DNA of 43,577 bases from an uncultured Flavobacteriales bacterium (GCA_938092255.1 CALKHF010000038.1:1-43577); one strand, 5' to 3'. Numbered from the stretch's first letter, positions 1 to 9,884 are shown. The notes: generated from the letters alone by a model not told the origin. Made by a program: numbers and translations.

Positions 1-756
1 GGTTTTAAATTTCTTATCGAAACAAACCGTTCCCTCATTTTCAGAGGTGTTTACAATTCCATTTTCATCAATAGAGGTGACACCGGTAGGGTCTCCGTTT
101 TTGTCAAACTCAGCAACAAAAATATCCATATACTTTTCACCAGTAATTGGGTCTCTTCCTGCACCAAAACTTTCTTCTCGACCTGAGGAAAAATAGACCT
201 TATACCCTTTCTTATCCGCGTAAGATGGTGACATATCATATTCCTTACGATTGATTTTTGTTTCGCACTTCACCTGATAATTAACTTCAGGCTCCATCAT
301 ATCGTAAAACTTATATTCTTCACAGGCATTTAAAGCCGTTTCTAATTCACTAGCCCTGGCACCTTTTGAAATCTTTTTAAATTCAGAATAGCTTTTTTGA
401 GCTTTACCATAGTCTCCCATCATTCTCAACATCTCCCCCTTTAAAAAATAAACATCCGGATTGATATCAAAATACTTTAACTCAATACACACGTCATAAT
501 TTTCGTTTGCCTCTTCATAACGCGATATGAGTCTGTATGCTTCTGCAAGTTTGAATCGCACACTGCCCTTTTCTTTCAAAGAACCTTTGGTGCCAATCTT
601 ATCGTAAGCATTTTTTAAAAGGTCTATTGCCTCGAAGTATTTACCTGATTCAAATGCAATATTTGCATCCCGAAGATATTTAGGAGCGGAAGTACCTTGT
701 GCATATATAAATCCTCCTATGAAGAAGAAAAATAATAAATGGATTAGTTTATTCAT
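1..756 (-). CDS. TPR / PD40 (WD40-like beta-propeller) repeat outer-membrane protein, N-terminal part only (truncated by window edge)
   Basis: Open frame from ATG at 756 (minus) to position 1: MNKLIHLLFFFFIGGFIYAQGTSAPKYLRDANIAFESGKYFEAIDLLKNAY...YDMSPSYADKKGYKVYFSSGREES...; signal peptide, TPR-like segment, then PD40-type 'SPSYADKKGYKVYFSS'. Missing from the ORF track because it is open at the edge. Confidence 0.8.
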   Translation of the reverse strand, partial: MNKLIHLLFFFFIGGFIYAQGTSAPKYLRDANIAFESGKYFEAIDLLKNAYDKIGTKGSLKEKGSVRFKLAEAYRLISRYEEANENYDVCIELKYFDINPDVYFLKGEMLRMMGDYGKAQKSYSEFKKISKGARASELETALNACEEYKFYDMMEPEVNYQVKCETKINRKEYDMSPSYADKKGYKVYFSSGREESFGAGRDPITGEKYMDIFVAEFDKNGDPTGVTSIDENGIVNTSENEGTVCFDKKFKT

Positions 757-809
757 TTGTTCAAGTCGTTAGACGTATAATTAAGGAAAACAAAAATAAA
801 GAAAAAAAG

Positions 810-1838
810 TCATTTTTTACAATATTCTCTAAAACGCTTTACAACAGACTCAAAAAAATCAGGAAGCTCTGAATCAAAGGAAATGTTTTTACCCGACAAC
901 GGATGCATAAATCCTAGCGATTTTGCATGTAGAGCCTGCCCCTTTAGTAAAGCAAAATTATTCAAAATAAACTTCTGATATTTTGACGTTTTTATCCCCT
1001 TTAATATCTTATCTCCACCATATTCTGGGTCATTAAATAAAGGATGGCCAATGGATTTAAAATGAACCCTGATTTGATGCGTTCTTCCTGTCTCAAGAAT
1101 GCACTGAATAAGAGTTACGTATCCAAAGCGTTCAAGAACTTTGAAATGGGTTACAGCATGTTTTCCTTCTTCGTCATCGTTGTAAACAGCCATTACTTTT
1201 CTGTTTTTTTTGGACCGGCCCACCTTGCCTTCAATCGTTCCTCCCTCATCAAGATCTCCCCAAACCAAAGCAATGTATTTTCTTTCTGTTGTTTTATCAA
1301 AAAACTGTTTTGCGAGATTTGTCAAAGCCATTTCCGTTTTTGCAATAACCAATAACCCCGTTGTGTTTTTATCAATTCGATGAACCAAACCCGGCCTGCC
1401 AGCAAAATCCGATGACAATTCCGGAAGATGTTCAAAGTGATGAATCAGAGCATTTACTAAGGTTCCTGAATGATTTCCGTGTCCTGGATGCACTACCATT
1501 CCTGCTTCTTTATTCACCACGAGAAGAGCCTCGTCTTCATATACAACATCTAACGGAATGTTTTCAGGTATCAGTTCAAACTCTCTGACGGGATAAGGTA
1601 AAACCAATGCAACTACATCGCCCGGCTTTACTTTATAGTTTTGCTTTACTTTGGTTTCGTTTACGACTAAATTTCCGTTTTTAGCCGCAACTTGAATTTT
1701 ATTTCTAGAAAATCCGGGAAGCCGGTCGCATAAAAACTTATCGATTCGAATAACTTCTTGACCAGGATCAGCGGTAAATTTATAATGTTCAAATAGATCG
1801 TCTTGACTTGGCTCTTTATTGTTTTCCTCTTCTTCCAT
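810..1838 (-). CDS. rluD: RluA/RluD-family 23S rRNA pseudouridine synthase
   Basis: S4-like N-terminus (RIDKFLCDRLPGFSRNKIQ) and catalytic motif GLVHRIDKNTTGLLVIAKT, ending with ETGRTHQIRVHF. Confidence 0.93.
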   Translation of the reverse strand: MEEEENNKEPSQDDLFEHYKFTADPGQEVIRIDKFLCDRLPGFSRNKIQVAAKNGNLVVNETKVKQNYKVKPGDVVALVLPYPVREFELIPENIPLDVVYEDEALLVVNKEAGMVVHPGHGNHSGTLVNALIHHFEHLPELSSDFAGRPGLVHRIDKNTTGLLVIAKTEMALTNLAKQFFDKTTERKYIALVWGDLDEGGTIEGKVGRSKKNRKVMAVYNDDEEGKHAVTHFKVLERFGYVTLIQCILETGRTHQIRVHFKSIGHPLFNDPEYGGDKILKGIKTSKYQKFILNNFALLKGQALHAKSLGFMHPLSGKNISFDSELPDFFESVVKRFREYCKK

Positions 1839-4049
1839 TTAAAACTTAATCACCTTAGAGAGACTTGATGAAAACTCAGGAACACAAATGAAATAAATAC
1901 CGGAATTCAGTTCACTTAAATCAAAAGTACTTGAAAAAGTTTCCTTTAAAATTCTACCACAACCATCAATTAGCAACTTTTTACACCCCTTGATTCTCTC
2001 AGGAACATTAAAATTTATAATGTTACTTGTGGGATTTGGAAAAAGCTCTAAGGCATCATCCTTGAACGAGACATTGTCAATCCCCAGAAAGGCATCCATG
2101 CCGGTAGAAAATATGGGCCTTAACATTGCACTTCCTTCGAACGGAGATACAAGCCAGTTTCCTCCGCCATCCACACTGTAAAAAATCTCACTGCTATTAT
2201 CGATATTTCTATCAAAACCTAAATTAAGTCTTTCTGGATCTAACTGTCTCCAACCAACAAAAAAGGAATTTCCCACGGCTACTTTTTGAGTATCCAAAAA
2301 GAAATATGGAGTGAATATATTTTCCCCATTTGCATAAATTGGAGAGCGTGGAGTAAAAACATCATCTTCATATAAAACATTACCTGGGTTGCCGTTGTCG
2401 TCATCCCAAACCGTCAATAAGAACAATTTATCTGAAACATCATTTACAGATGGAACGAATGAAATGTCTACTCCAATGATGCTATCCGCTTCATATGCCT
2501 CAAAATGTATAGCGAGCCTGGCTTGAGTCCCAGTAGGTCCAAATGCCGCCTCAGCAGATCCGTCATCGTAGCTGTAATAATTATAAAACCCTTGAGTAAA
2601 CCGAGTTGAGTCATTTGGCTGGTAGTCCAGGGTTTGAGCATTCGCGATTGTTAATACTTCAAACTCTTCAGAGGTTCCAATTAAAGATTTACTAAACTCA
2701 AAGCCATCTGTTAAATCATGATACGAATTTGCATAAGAATAAGGCGCATAATTAATTAGACCTTCTGCCAAAATGATTCCTGGAAGAACATAGGTGCCTT
2801 CAGTTAAGCCATTGTAAAAAACCTCAATACTTCCGTCTGTGTAATTATTATCAGGATAACCATTGTAAAGCAAAACATTTAACGAATCTGTCATTTTATT
2901 GTCGATAGATGACTTGTAATGATCCCATGGAACCGAGGTGTATTTGTCAATCAACGTATTTATGGGATAAACAAAGGAGAAATCACTAAACAATGTATCG
3001 GTATAATCAGTAGATTTTAAAGAAACCATATCCAAATGGAAATGATCCAGGGATCCTGAGAGACCTCCATAATTTTTAAAACGAAACTGAAAGGCATCTG
3101 AAAAATAATTCGCATTCAAAACGGGTATATGCACCAGTTTAAAAGGACTCACTACATTGCCAGAATCAGACCAAATACGGATCCACTGATTTTGACTCTG
3201 CGAATATAATTCCAAAACAAGGGAATCTGATGATTCAGGTTCGTCTCCAAGGCCTGCAGGTTGATATAAAAATGATATGTAGAGAGAATCTGAAAGATCA
3301 GAACCACTTAAATCTATTGGCTTTGAAGTTAGGTAATCAGCATAACCTGTGGTAGCTGTTCCGATAGCATAAGGGTATCCATTTGCATCTAAGCCGTCAA
3401 AAGTCATGACTCCAAGAGTTTGAGGGTTTAATCCGAATCGAAAGTTGTGATATACATGATTATCCACCCATAACTTGTCCGCATCCTCCACCGGCATGAA
3501 AAACTGTCTAACAGAATCTTGATAATATGGCGGTGATTCGATCCAAATCGTATCTGGAGTGTCATTAACACCAATTGTATCATAAATGTAGTATGGCGGA
3601 TATAATTCTAAGGGAGAATATTGAACAGGATATGACGTGAAATCTGCAATGTCTACATTTAATGGGGTGAAAACTGTATCAGAATATGTATCATTAAGGA
3701 GGTCAATATAACGGTGAAATGTCACCTGATTCGTGAAATAGCTGTCATTAGAAACAGGAAGCCCTGTTGCCTGATCTAAAATCAAATAATACAACTCACT
3801 TGTTGTCGAGGGATTCGAATAATCAGGCGTATACTCTTGTATTTTATTAAACGTAAAATTGTCAAAAAAAGGAAGGTTTATCGTATCCGTAAAATAGATA
3901 AACGTACTGTCAATTGATGTGCTTTTCAACACATGATTTACTGAAGCATAAGGATTTGAGGCGAGCGGGGCCATTTCTAGATTTTGTGCTTCAATCGAAA
4001 AACACATAAAACAGATGAAAAAGGAGAAAAAACTGTTTTTTAATATCAT
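1839..4049 (-). CDS. Secreted protein with type A T9SS C-terminal sorting domain
   Basis: Signal peptide ending IEAQ|N; C-terminus ALELFPNPTSNIINFNVPERIKG...LSELNSGIYFICVPEFSSSLSKVIKF matches the T9SS type A CTD pattern. Confidence 0.85.
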   Translation of the reverse strand: MILKNSFFSFFICFMCFSIEAQNLEMAPLASNPYASVNHVLKSTSIDSTFIYFTDTINLPFFDNFTFNKIQEYTPDYSNPSTTSELYYLILDQATGLPVSNDSYFTNQVTFHRYIDLLNDTYSDTVFTPLNVDIADFTSYPVQYSPLELYPPYYIYDTIGVNDTPDTIWIESPPYYQDSVRQFFMPVEDADKLWVDNHVYHNFRFGLNPQTLGVMTFDGLDANGYPYAIGTATTGYADYLTSKPIDLSGSDLSDSLYISFLYQPAGLGDEPESSDSLVLELYSQSQNQWIRIWSDSGNVVSPFKLVHIPVLNANYFSDAFQFRFKNYGGLSGSLDHFHLDMVSLKSTDYTDTLFSDFSFVYPINTLIDKYTSVPWDHYKSSIDNKMTDSLNVLLYNGYPDNNYTDGSIEVFYNGLTEGTYVLPGIILAEGLINYAPYSYANSYHDLTDGFEFSKSLIGTSEEFEVLTIANAQTLDYQPNDSTRFTQGFYNYYSYDDGSAEAAFGPTGTQARLAIHFEAYEADSIIGVDISFVPSVNDVSDKLFLLTVWDDDNGNPGNVLYEDDVFTPRSPIYANGENIFTPYFFLDTQKVAVGNSFFVGWRQLDPERLNLGFDRNIDNSSEIFYSVDGGGNWLVSPFEGSAMLRPIFSTGMDAFLGIDNVSFKDDALELFPNPTSNIINFNVPERIKGCKKLLIDGCGRILKETFSSTFDLSELNSGIYFICVPEFSSSLSKVIKF

Positions 4050-4891
4050 TCTACTGGTTCTTCAATTTGATTTGCTCCCGCATTAATAAGTATGACAATT
4101 TGTTGGGCACGCTCTATCGTTTTTTCAGGAACGTATTCAGGAGATTGGCCAAAAACAACTGCTGAAAGTGTATCCTGCATCGTCTGGCAATCATTACAAA
4201 TGGTAGAAATTGAAGTCAACCCATTCGTGTTCAATAAATTTAATGCATCCTGATAATTCATACCAACAACATTTGGAAGACTCGTTAATACTCCAACTTC
4301 ATTTTTCCCGACAATTAACTTAATCTCAGATCCAATAGGAATAAGCTTACCTGGAGCTACGGATTTTCCATTATACAATTGTTCAAGAACTGAACCGTTT
4401 GCTTCTTTAGTCGGTTTGTATTCAATTTTCGAGAAGAAACCTCTATTCTCTATAATTCCGCGAGCAAAATCAACATGTTTGAAAACCAAATTAGGCATTT
4501 CGGTAAGATCTGTCTTTTTTGACAGTCTTAATCCAATTATACGATTTGCCTTAACCTTAACTTTAGACAAAGCAGTGGGTTCAATCATCTGCTGTTTTAC
4601 AATTCCATTTGGCAAGTCTGGGTCATAAATACTGTCTAATATCTCATAACTCAAACCAAGTTCTTCAAGCTTCATTTTGGCTTCTGAGGACTTTTTACCT
4701 ACTAAATTAGGTACAGCAATTTCTTCTCCATGGTTGGAATAAAAATCTAAATATTTTATCACTGAGAAAATCCCAATAAAATAAAAAAGTACTGCAATCC
4801 CAATATTGATTATAAAGAACTTCGACCAAACAAACTGCCCCAAAACGACAAAGAATCGTTTTTGAAAAAATAATTTAAGTTTCTCTTTCAC
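4046..4891 (-). CDS. PASTA domain-containing single-pass membrane protein (no kinase domain)
   Basis: One N-terminal TM helix, then three PASTA-like units: VPNLVGKKSSEAKMKLEELGL, MPNLVFKHVDFARGIIENRGF, LPNVVGMNYQDALNLLNTNGL. Confidence 0.88.
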   Translation of the reverse strand: MKEKLKLFFQKRFFVVLGQFVWSKFFIINIGIAVLFYFIGIFSVIKYLDFYSNHGEEIAVPNLVGKKSSEAKMKLEELGLSYEILDSIYDPDLPNGIVKQQMIEPTALSKVKVKANRIIGLRLSKKTDLTEMPNLVFKHVDFARGIIENRGFFSKIEYKPTKEANGSVLEQLYNGKSVAPGKLIPIGSEIKLIVGKNEVGVLTSLPNVVGMNYQDALNLLNTNGLTSISTICNDCQTMQDTLSAVVFGQSPEYVPEKTIERAQQIVILINAGANQIEEPVE

Positions 4892-4918
4892 CTTGTAAAT
4901 ATAAAGTCTTTTAAAGAA

Positions 4919-5602
4919 TTAGAAGTTGGGAGTTAAAGAGTTTGTGCGGAAAAAATCCTCAATATACTCCACAGCCTCTTCGGATGTATCAACTAACCTA
5001 AATAAATCTAGGTCAGATTCAGAAATATTATTTTCTTGGCTGAGCATTGTCTTTTTTATCCATGAAGTTAAACCTTGCCAGTATTCCGTTCCAACCAAAA
5101 CAATAGGACGTTTGGCTATTTTTTTAGTTTGTATTAAGGTTAAGGCCTCAAAAAGTTCATCTAAGGTCCCGAACCCACCTGGCATTATTACAAAAGCCTG
5201 TGAATATTTTACAAAAATAACCTTTCTAACAAAGAAATAATCAAATTCTAAATTATGAGGGGGATCAATGTACGGGTTGTGATTTTGCTCAAATGGCAAA
5301 TCAATGTTGAGCCCTACAGATGGCCCTACCCCTTGTTGAGCACCTCGATTCGCAGCCTCCATAATCCCAGGACCTCCCCCTGAAATGATTCCGTATCCTC
5401 TTTCTGATAAATCCTTAGCTATTTTTACACCTAATTTATAATACGGGTTATCTTCTTTTGTTCTCGCCGATCCAAAAATTGATACACAAGGTCCTATTTT
5501 CGCCATTCTATCATAGGCTTCAACAAACTCTGACATTATTTTAAATATTGACCAGCTATCATTGCTTTTTATGTCGTTCCAATCTTTTCTATTTTTAACC
5601 AT
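4919..5602 (-). CDS. LOG/TIGR00730-family Rossmann-fold protein (cytokinin riboside 5'-monophosphate phosphoribohydrolase-like)
   Basis: Family motif PGGFGTLDELFEALTLIQT, plus SGGGPGIMEAANRGA. Confidence 0.92.
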   Translation of the reverse strand: MVKNRKDWNDIKSNDSWSIFKIMSEFVEAYDRMAKIGPCVSIFGSARTKEDNPYYKLGVKIAKDLSERGYGIISGGGPGIMEAANRGAQQGVGPSVGLNIDLPFEQNHNPYIDPPHNLEFDYFFVRKVIFVKYSQAFVIMPGGFGTLDELFEALTLIQTKKIAKRPIVLVGTEYWQGLTSWIKKTMLSQENNISESDLDLFRLVDTSEEAVEYIEDFFRTNSLTPNF

Positions 5603-5676
5603 ATAAAATTTGTTTTAATAAAAGAACCGTATATCTCAAACGCAATATTATAGATAATATTCTCTAAATTCGAAAC

Positions 5677-6552
5677 ATGAGATTTATGTTTTTTATTTGT
5701 TTTATTTCTATTCAGTATAATTCAACATCTCAAATTCGGATGAATGAAACTACAAAAACAAATCCAAAAAGGTTTTTAATTGCAAATACAACTACAGGTG
5801 TAGTATCAGTTAGCAGTCTAATCGGACTGCATCAACTTTGGTACCGCAAAGAGTCTCAAGAATCTTTCCATTTTTTTGACGATTCAAGGAATTGGATGCA
5901 AATGGATAAGCTGGGCCATTCCATGTCAGCGTATAAGTTGACAAAAACAATGGTTGATGTTTATAGGTGGAGTGGCCTATCCCCTCAAAAAAGCAGACTA
6001 TTATCTGCTTCTATAGCTATAGGCTACATGAGCACAATAGAAATCATGGATGGATTCAGTTCTGACTGGGGTTTTTCGCTGAGTGATATGGGGGCAAATC
6101 TTATTGGTTCGGGATGGTTTTTATTTCAGGAGAAATATTTTTCCAAACAAATTTTTCAGCCCAACTTTTCATTTCATCCTACTCAGTTTTCTGACATTCG
6201 ACCGGAAGTTCTCGGGAACACCTTATTAGAATCAGTTTTAAAAGATTACAATGGTCAATCTTATTGGATTTGCTTTTCTCCAGGAAATTTAGGGGTTTCT
6301 ACATGGCCAAAATGGTTAATGTTAAGTTTTGGACATAGCATAAATGGAAGGCTAAAAGGTAATTCTAATGAGTATTTAGGTTATGAGAGTAGTCGTGAGT
6401 TTCTGTTTTCTCTTGATTTGGATCTAACGGAATTAAATGTGAAATCAAAATTTTTAAACTCTTTATTTGAAATAATAAACTGTATTAAAATTCCCTTCCC
6501 TACGTTGATCTATAATACAGGTGATTTTAAGGTGTCCCCAGTATACTTTTAG
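5677..6552 (+). CDS. DUF2279-like periplasmic/secreted protein
   Basis: Signal peptide and DKLGHSMSAYKLTKTM...ATIAIGYMSTIEIMDGFSSDWGFSLSDMGANLIG-type region, resembling the DUF2279 family. Confidence 0.7.
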   Translation: MRFMFFICFISIQYNSTSQIRMNETTKTNPKRFLIANTTTGVVSVSSLIGLHQLWYRKESQESFHFFDDSRNWMQMDKLGHSMSAYKLTKTMVDVYRWSGLSPQKSRLLSASIAIGYMSTIEIMDGFSSDWGFSLSDMGANLIGSGWFLFQEKYFSKQIFQPNFSFHPTQFSDIRPEVLGNTLLESVLKDYNGQSYWICFSPGNLGVSTWPKWLMLSFGHSINGRLKGNSNEYLGYESSREFLFSLDLDLTELNVKSKFLNSLFEIINCIKIPFPTLIYNTGDFKVSPVYF

Positions 6553-7642
6553 CTTTGATCTGCACTTCATAAGCCTCATTCCAATATTTACCTGTAAGCC
6601 AAAACGTATTGCTTGATTTTCGGTAGGCTATTCCATTGGGAACTCCCTTTTTCTTTGACATTTCAATTAAACTACGAATATCAAGAATCCCTGTCACGGA
6701 TCCTTCCTTTGGGTTAATTTCCACAATCTTTGTTAAATCAATACTCGGATCCTGCTGTCGGCGCTGCTCACTCATCCAAACATTGGCATAAACTCTACCA
6801 TTATGAAATTCTATCTCGTTTAAATTGGTGACCAAACCTTTATCGGTATGGACCGAAATTCTCTTAATTACATTAAAGCTTGATGGATCTCTGTAGACCA
6901 ACTCATGAGTGCCATTCGACATTATAATAGAATTACCATCATTGCAAAGACCCCACCCTTCACCCTGATACATAAACGAAGTATCTAATTCAAATGTGTT
7001 CAAATCATACACAAAACACTTTTGATCTCGCCATGAGATCTGATAAATATGGGATCCTAAAATTGTAATTCCTTCACCAAAAATCGGATTCGGTTGTTCT
7101 TTTTCCCTAACAGATAAACCGGTTTTTTCATTAATCTCTGCAATCTTTGTCGACCCATCATTATTCGGATTTCCAGTTGATTCAAAAAGTTTTCCATTGT
7201 AAAATTCATATCCTTGAGTAAAGTGTGTTGTACTATGAGGGTGGCTCCCTTTAAGATCATAAATCAACTCCAATGGTTTCTCGGCTGCGTTTACAATTAA
7301 GTTTCGACTATCAGCGGACACTAGCTTGTTTTTTTGAAACCCGCGGAGCTCCATCGAATATACGCCTAAACTCATGTTGATATCGATTTGAAAAGCTCCA
7401 GATGATGGATCGGTCCAGGTTTCATATTTCGTGCCATTGATATATAAATCTATAACATCCATTGCCTTAGCCCCCTTGCAGACAAAAGATAAAATTTCAT
7501 CTTTTTTAACGCTGTAGTTTAAACGATTGGATTCAAAACCAAACTCAATGAATTGGTTCTCCTCACTTTCTGAAGTGTCGGTACAAGAAAAAAACAAGAC
7601 AATTAGAGGAATAGAAATTGAGATAAAATAAAGTTTGTTCAT
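6527..7642 (-). CDS. Glutaminyl-peptide cyclotransferase, lipoprotein (Bacteroidetes type)
   Basis: Lipobox-like LFFSC; HFTQGYEFYNGKLFESTGNPNNDGSTKIAEIN...WGLCNDGNSIIMSNGTHELVYRDPSSF...LNEIEFHNGRVYANVW is characteristic of the bacterial/plant-type beta-propeller glutaminyl cyclase. Confidence 0.88.
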   Translation of the reverse strand: MNKLYFISISIPLIVLFFSCTDTSESEENQFIEFGFESNRLNYSVKKDEILSFVCKGAKAMDVIDLYINGTKYETWTDPSSGAFQIDINMSLGVYSMELRGFQKNKLVSADSRNLIVNAAEKPLELIYDLKGSHPHSTTHFTQGYEFYNGKLFESTGNPNNDGSTKIAEINEKTGLSVREKEQPNPIFGEGITILGSHIYQISWRDQKCFVYDLNTFELDTSFMYQGEGWGLCNDGNSIIMSNGTHELVYRDPSSFNVIKRISVHTDKGLVTNLNEIEFHNGRVYANVWMSEQRRQQDPSIDLTKIVEINPKEGSVTGILDIRSLIEMSKKKGVPNGIAYRKSSNTFWLTGKYWNEAYEVQIKAKSILGTP

Positions 7643-7654
7643 TTTTGAATTTTA

Positions 7655-7984
7655 TTACATTTCTTGAATTAAATCAGCATCTATACTAGAATGTGAGGCA
7701 TGGTGTATCACCTTTCCGTTAGAGAAAACAAGGATTTGAGGAGATTCATGCCTAATGTTCATGTCTTTTGCAATCTGCAAAGAAAGATCCCTTGACTCTA
7801 AAACGTTCAAAATCCATAAAGAATCACTAGAGGACTTAAAATAAGTTGAACGTTCAAAGCTTTTAAGGGCAAAAGAGGATATCCCACATCTCGGACTGTG
7901 TTTGAAAATAACGTGAAGACCTTTTTTGCTTCTTATGATCTCGTTACTAAATTGACTTTCCTCGTTTAACTCTGTCCACGCCAT
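7655..7984 (-). CDS. ytxJ: YtxJ-like bacillithiol-system monothiol redox protein
   Basis: Small thioredoxin-like protein with single active Cys: VIFKHSPRCGISSFALKSFERS...RHESPQILVFSNGKVIHHASHSSI. Confidence 0.82.
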   Translation of the reverse strand: MAWTELNEESQFSNEIIRSKKGLHVIFKHSPRCGISSFALKSFERSTYFKSSSDSLWILNVLESRDLSLQIAKDMNIRHESPQILVFSNGKVIHHASHSSIDADLIQEM

Positions 7985-7985
7985 T

Positions 7986-9008
7986 TTATAGCTCTGATTT
8001 AAATTGATTTAAAAACCGAATATCATTTTCTGAATACATCCTCAAGTCATTGACTTTATACTTGAGCTGTGCGATTCTTTCAATACCCATTCCAAATGCA
8101 AATCCAGAATATTTTCCAGAATCAATACCACTTGCTTTCAAAACGTTCGGATCGACCATGCCACATCCTAATATTTCAAGCCAACCTGTATACTTACAAA
8201 CATTACACCCTTCAGAATTACAAATTGTACATGAGACATCAACCTCAGCACTTGGTTCAGTAAAAGGGAAATAGGACGGTCTCAAACGAATTTCCGCTTT
8301 CTCCCCAAACATCTCTTTTGCAAAATAGAGCAAGGTTTGTTTTAAGTCAGCAAACGATACATCTTCGTCAATGTATAGCCCCTCAACTTGATGAAAAAAA
8401 CAATGCGCACGAGCTGAAATGGCCTCATTACGGTAAACCCTTCCAGGGGAAATGGTTCTGATTGGAGGTCTGTTGTTTTCCATGACGCGCACTTGAACTG
8501 AACTCGTATGTGTTCTCAATGCAATTTCTTCCTCTCCCTTTTGAATGAAAAAAGTATCCTGCATATCTCTAGCAGGATGTTCTGGCGGAAAATTCAAGGC
8601 GGAAAAATTATGCCAATCATCCTCAATTTCAGGCCCTTCAGAAATGGAAAAACCAATTTTATTAAAAATATCTATGATTTCCCTTTTTATTATGGACAAG
8701 GGATGATGGCTACCCAGAACTGATTCACCAACCGGTTTCGTTAAATCTTCCTCTACTTTTTTCGTGTCTTTTTTAGAACTCTTAATCTTGACACTATTCA
8801 ATGTGTTCTCGGCAACTGTTCGAAGGTCATTGATTTTTTGACCAAACATTTTTTTTTCCTCATTAGGAACCTCTCTCAATAATGCATACAAACCCTTTAC
8901 AAGTCCCTTTGAACCAAGGAAGTGTATTCTGAATTTTTCAATGTCAGCGTCATTGTTAAATTTAAAAGCAGCTATTTCTTCTTCTATTTTTTGAATTTGT
9001 TCAATCAT
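7986..9008 (-). CDS. pheS: Phenylalanine--tRNA ligase alpha subunit
   Basis: HPLSIIKREIIDIFNKIGFSISEGPEIEDDWHNFSALNFPPEHPARDMQDTFF; class II aaRS motif 3 FGMGIERIAQLKY. Start taken at MIEQIQKIEEEI (9008) rather than the ORF-track start at 9053. Confidence 0.97.
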   Translation of the reverse strand: MIEQIQKIEEEIAAFKFNNDADIEKFRIHFLGSKGLVKGLYALLREVPNEEKKMFGQKINDLRTVAENTLNSVKIKSSKKDTKKVEEDLTKPVGESVLGSHHPLSIIKREIIDIFNKIGFSISEGPEIEDDWHNFSALNFPPEHPARDMQDTFFIQKGEEEIALRTHTSSVQVRVMENNRPPIRTISPGRVYRNEAISARAHCFFHQVEGLYIDEDVSFADLKQTLLYFAKEMFGEKAEIRLRPSYFPFTEPSAEVDVSCTICNSEGCNVCKYTGWLEILGCGMVDPNVLKASGIDSGKYSGFAFGMGIERIAQLKYKVNDLRMYSENDIRFLNQFKSEL

Positions 9009-9075
9009 CAATTTAAAATGTAACTTATTGCCTTTATTAATTGTATTATACAAAAGTACAACAAAAGTAAATCAA

Positions 9076-9438
9076 ATGGCTTTAAAGAAAATATTACCGA
9101 TTTTATGCCTCTTTGCTCTTGCTTCATCCTGTTATAAAGTTCAACCAACAACTTTGGAGGTAACCGTAAAAGATAGTGCAGGAAATGTTGTATCAAATGC
9201 GTTGGTTTATGTGACAGGAGAATCAACTGTTTCTCCATCTCCAGACCTTGAAGCTGTATACGAAGCAGAAACAAACTCAAACGGCGTGGTTGTTTTTGAT
9301 TTGAATAACATTTATCAGCCGGGACAAAGTGGTGTAGCAATTTTAAAGATTAATGCAGAAAAAAATGACAAAACAGGGTCGGCGACTATTGAGCTGACGA
9401 ATGAAACCAACAATCAACTTGACGTAGTGATTGAGTAA
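9076..9438 (+). CDS. Small lipoprotein, transthyretin/CarboxypepD_reg-like (paralog A)
   Basis: MALKKILPILCLFALASSC lipobox; TLEVTVKDSAGNVVSNALVYVTG...NSNGVVVFDLNNIYQPGQSGVAILKINAEK. Internal ATG at 9076 preferred for the signal peptide. Confidence 0.8.
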   Translation: MALKKILPILCLFALASSCYKVQPTTLEVTVKDSAGNVVSNALVYVTGESTVSPSPDLEAVYEAETNSNGVVVFDLNNIYQPGQSGVAILKINAEKNDKTGSATIELTNETNNQLDVVIE

Positions 9439-9515
9439 CACTTTAGATAAAGAAACGTAGACGATATTATTATATAATAAAATAATAACTTAACTTTGAA
9501 TTTAGAATTAGAACA

Positions 9516-9884
9516 ATGAAAAAACTCTTCATACTTACAGTACTGTTTTCAGCTTTATTGATTACGAGTTGTAGACCAAAGGACCCAGCAATTTTAAAGG
9601 TTTTTGTTAGATCTGCAACAAATCAACTTGTAAATGGTGCAAGAGTTGTAGTCATTGGTGACCAACAATCAAATCCACCAACTTTGGAATTTGTTGACAC
9701 ATCCTATACAAATTCATCTGGTTTTACCACTGTTGATATGGACCAATATTTCAACACTTCCGGAGAGGAGAATACCACTGGTTATTTCGATATCCTTGTC
9801 AAGTCAAACAATAAAGAGGCTGCAGGATATACAAGGTGTAGAATCAACACAACATCTGTAGAAACAATTTATTTACCTAATTAA
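9516..9884 (+). CDS. Small lipoprotein, transthyretin/CarboxypepD_reg-like (paralog B)
   Basis: MKKLFILTVLFSALLITSC lipobox; ILKVFVRSATNQLVNGARVVVIGD...YTNSSGFTTVDMDQYF. Confidence 0.8.
   Translation: MKKLFILTVLFSALLITSCRPKDPAILKVFVRSATNQLVNGARVVVIGDQQSNPPTLEFVDTSYTNSSGFTTVDMDQYFNTSGEENTTGYFDILVKSNNKEAAGYTRCRINTTSVETIYLPN

Noticed and set aside
1044-1588. Plus-strand ORFs of 103 and 75 aa opposite rluD
   Set aside because: Shadow ORFs antisense to a clearly conserved pseudouridine synthase; no domain or ribosome-binding support.
8050-8723. Three plus-strand ORFs opposite pheS
   Set aside because: Antisense to a conserved housekeeping gene; compositional artefacts.
9491-9498. TAACTTTG as a promoter for lipoprotein B
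   Set aside because: Matches the -7 consensus, but no -33 TTG/TTTG at suitable spacing; AT-rich sequence makes chance matches likely.
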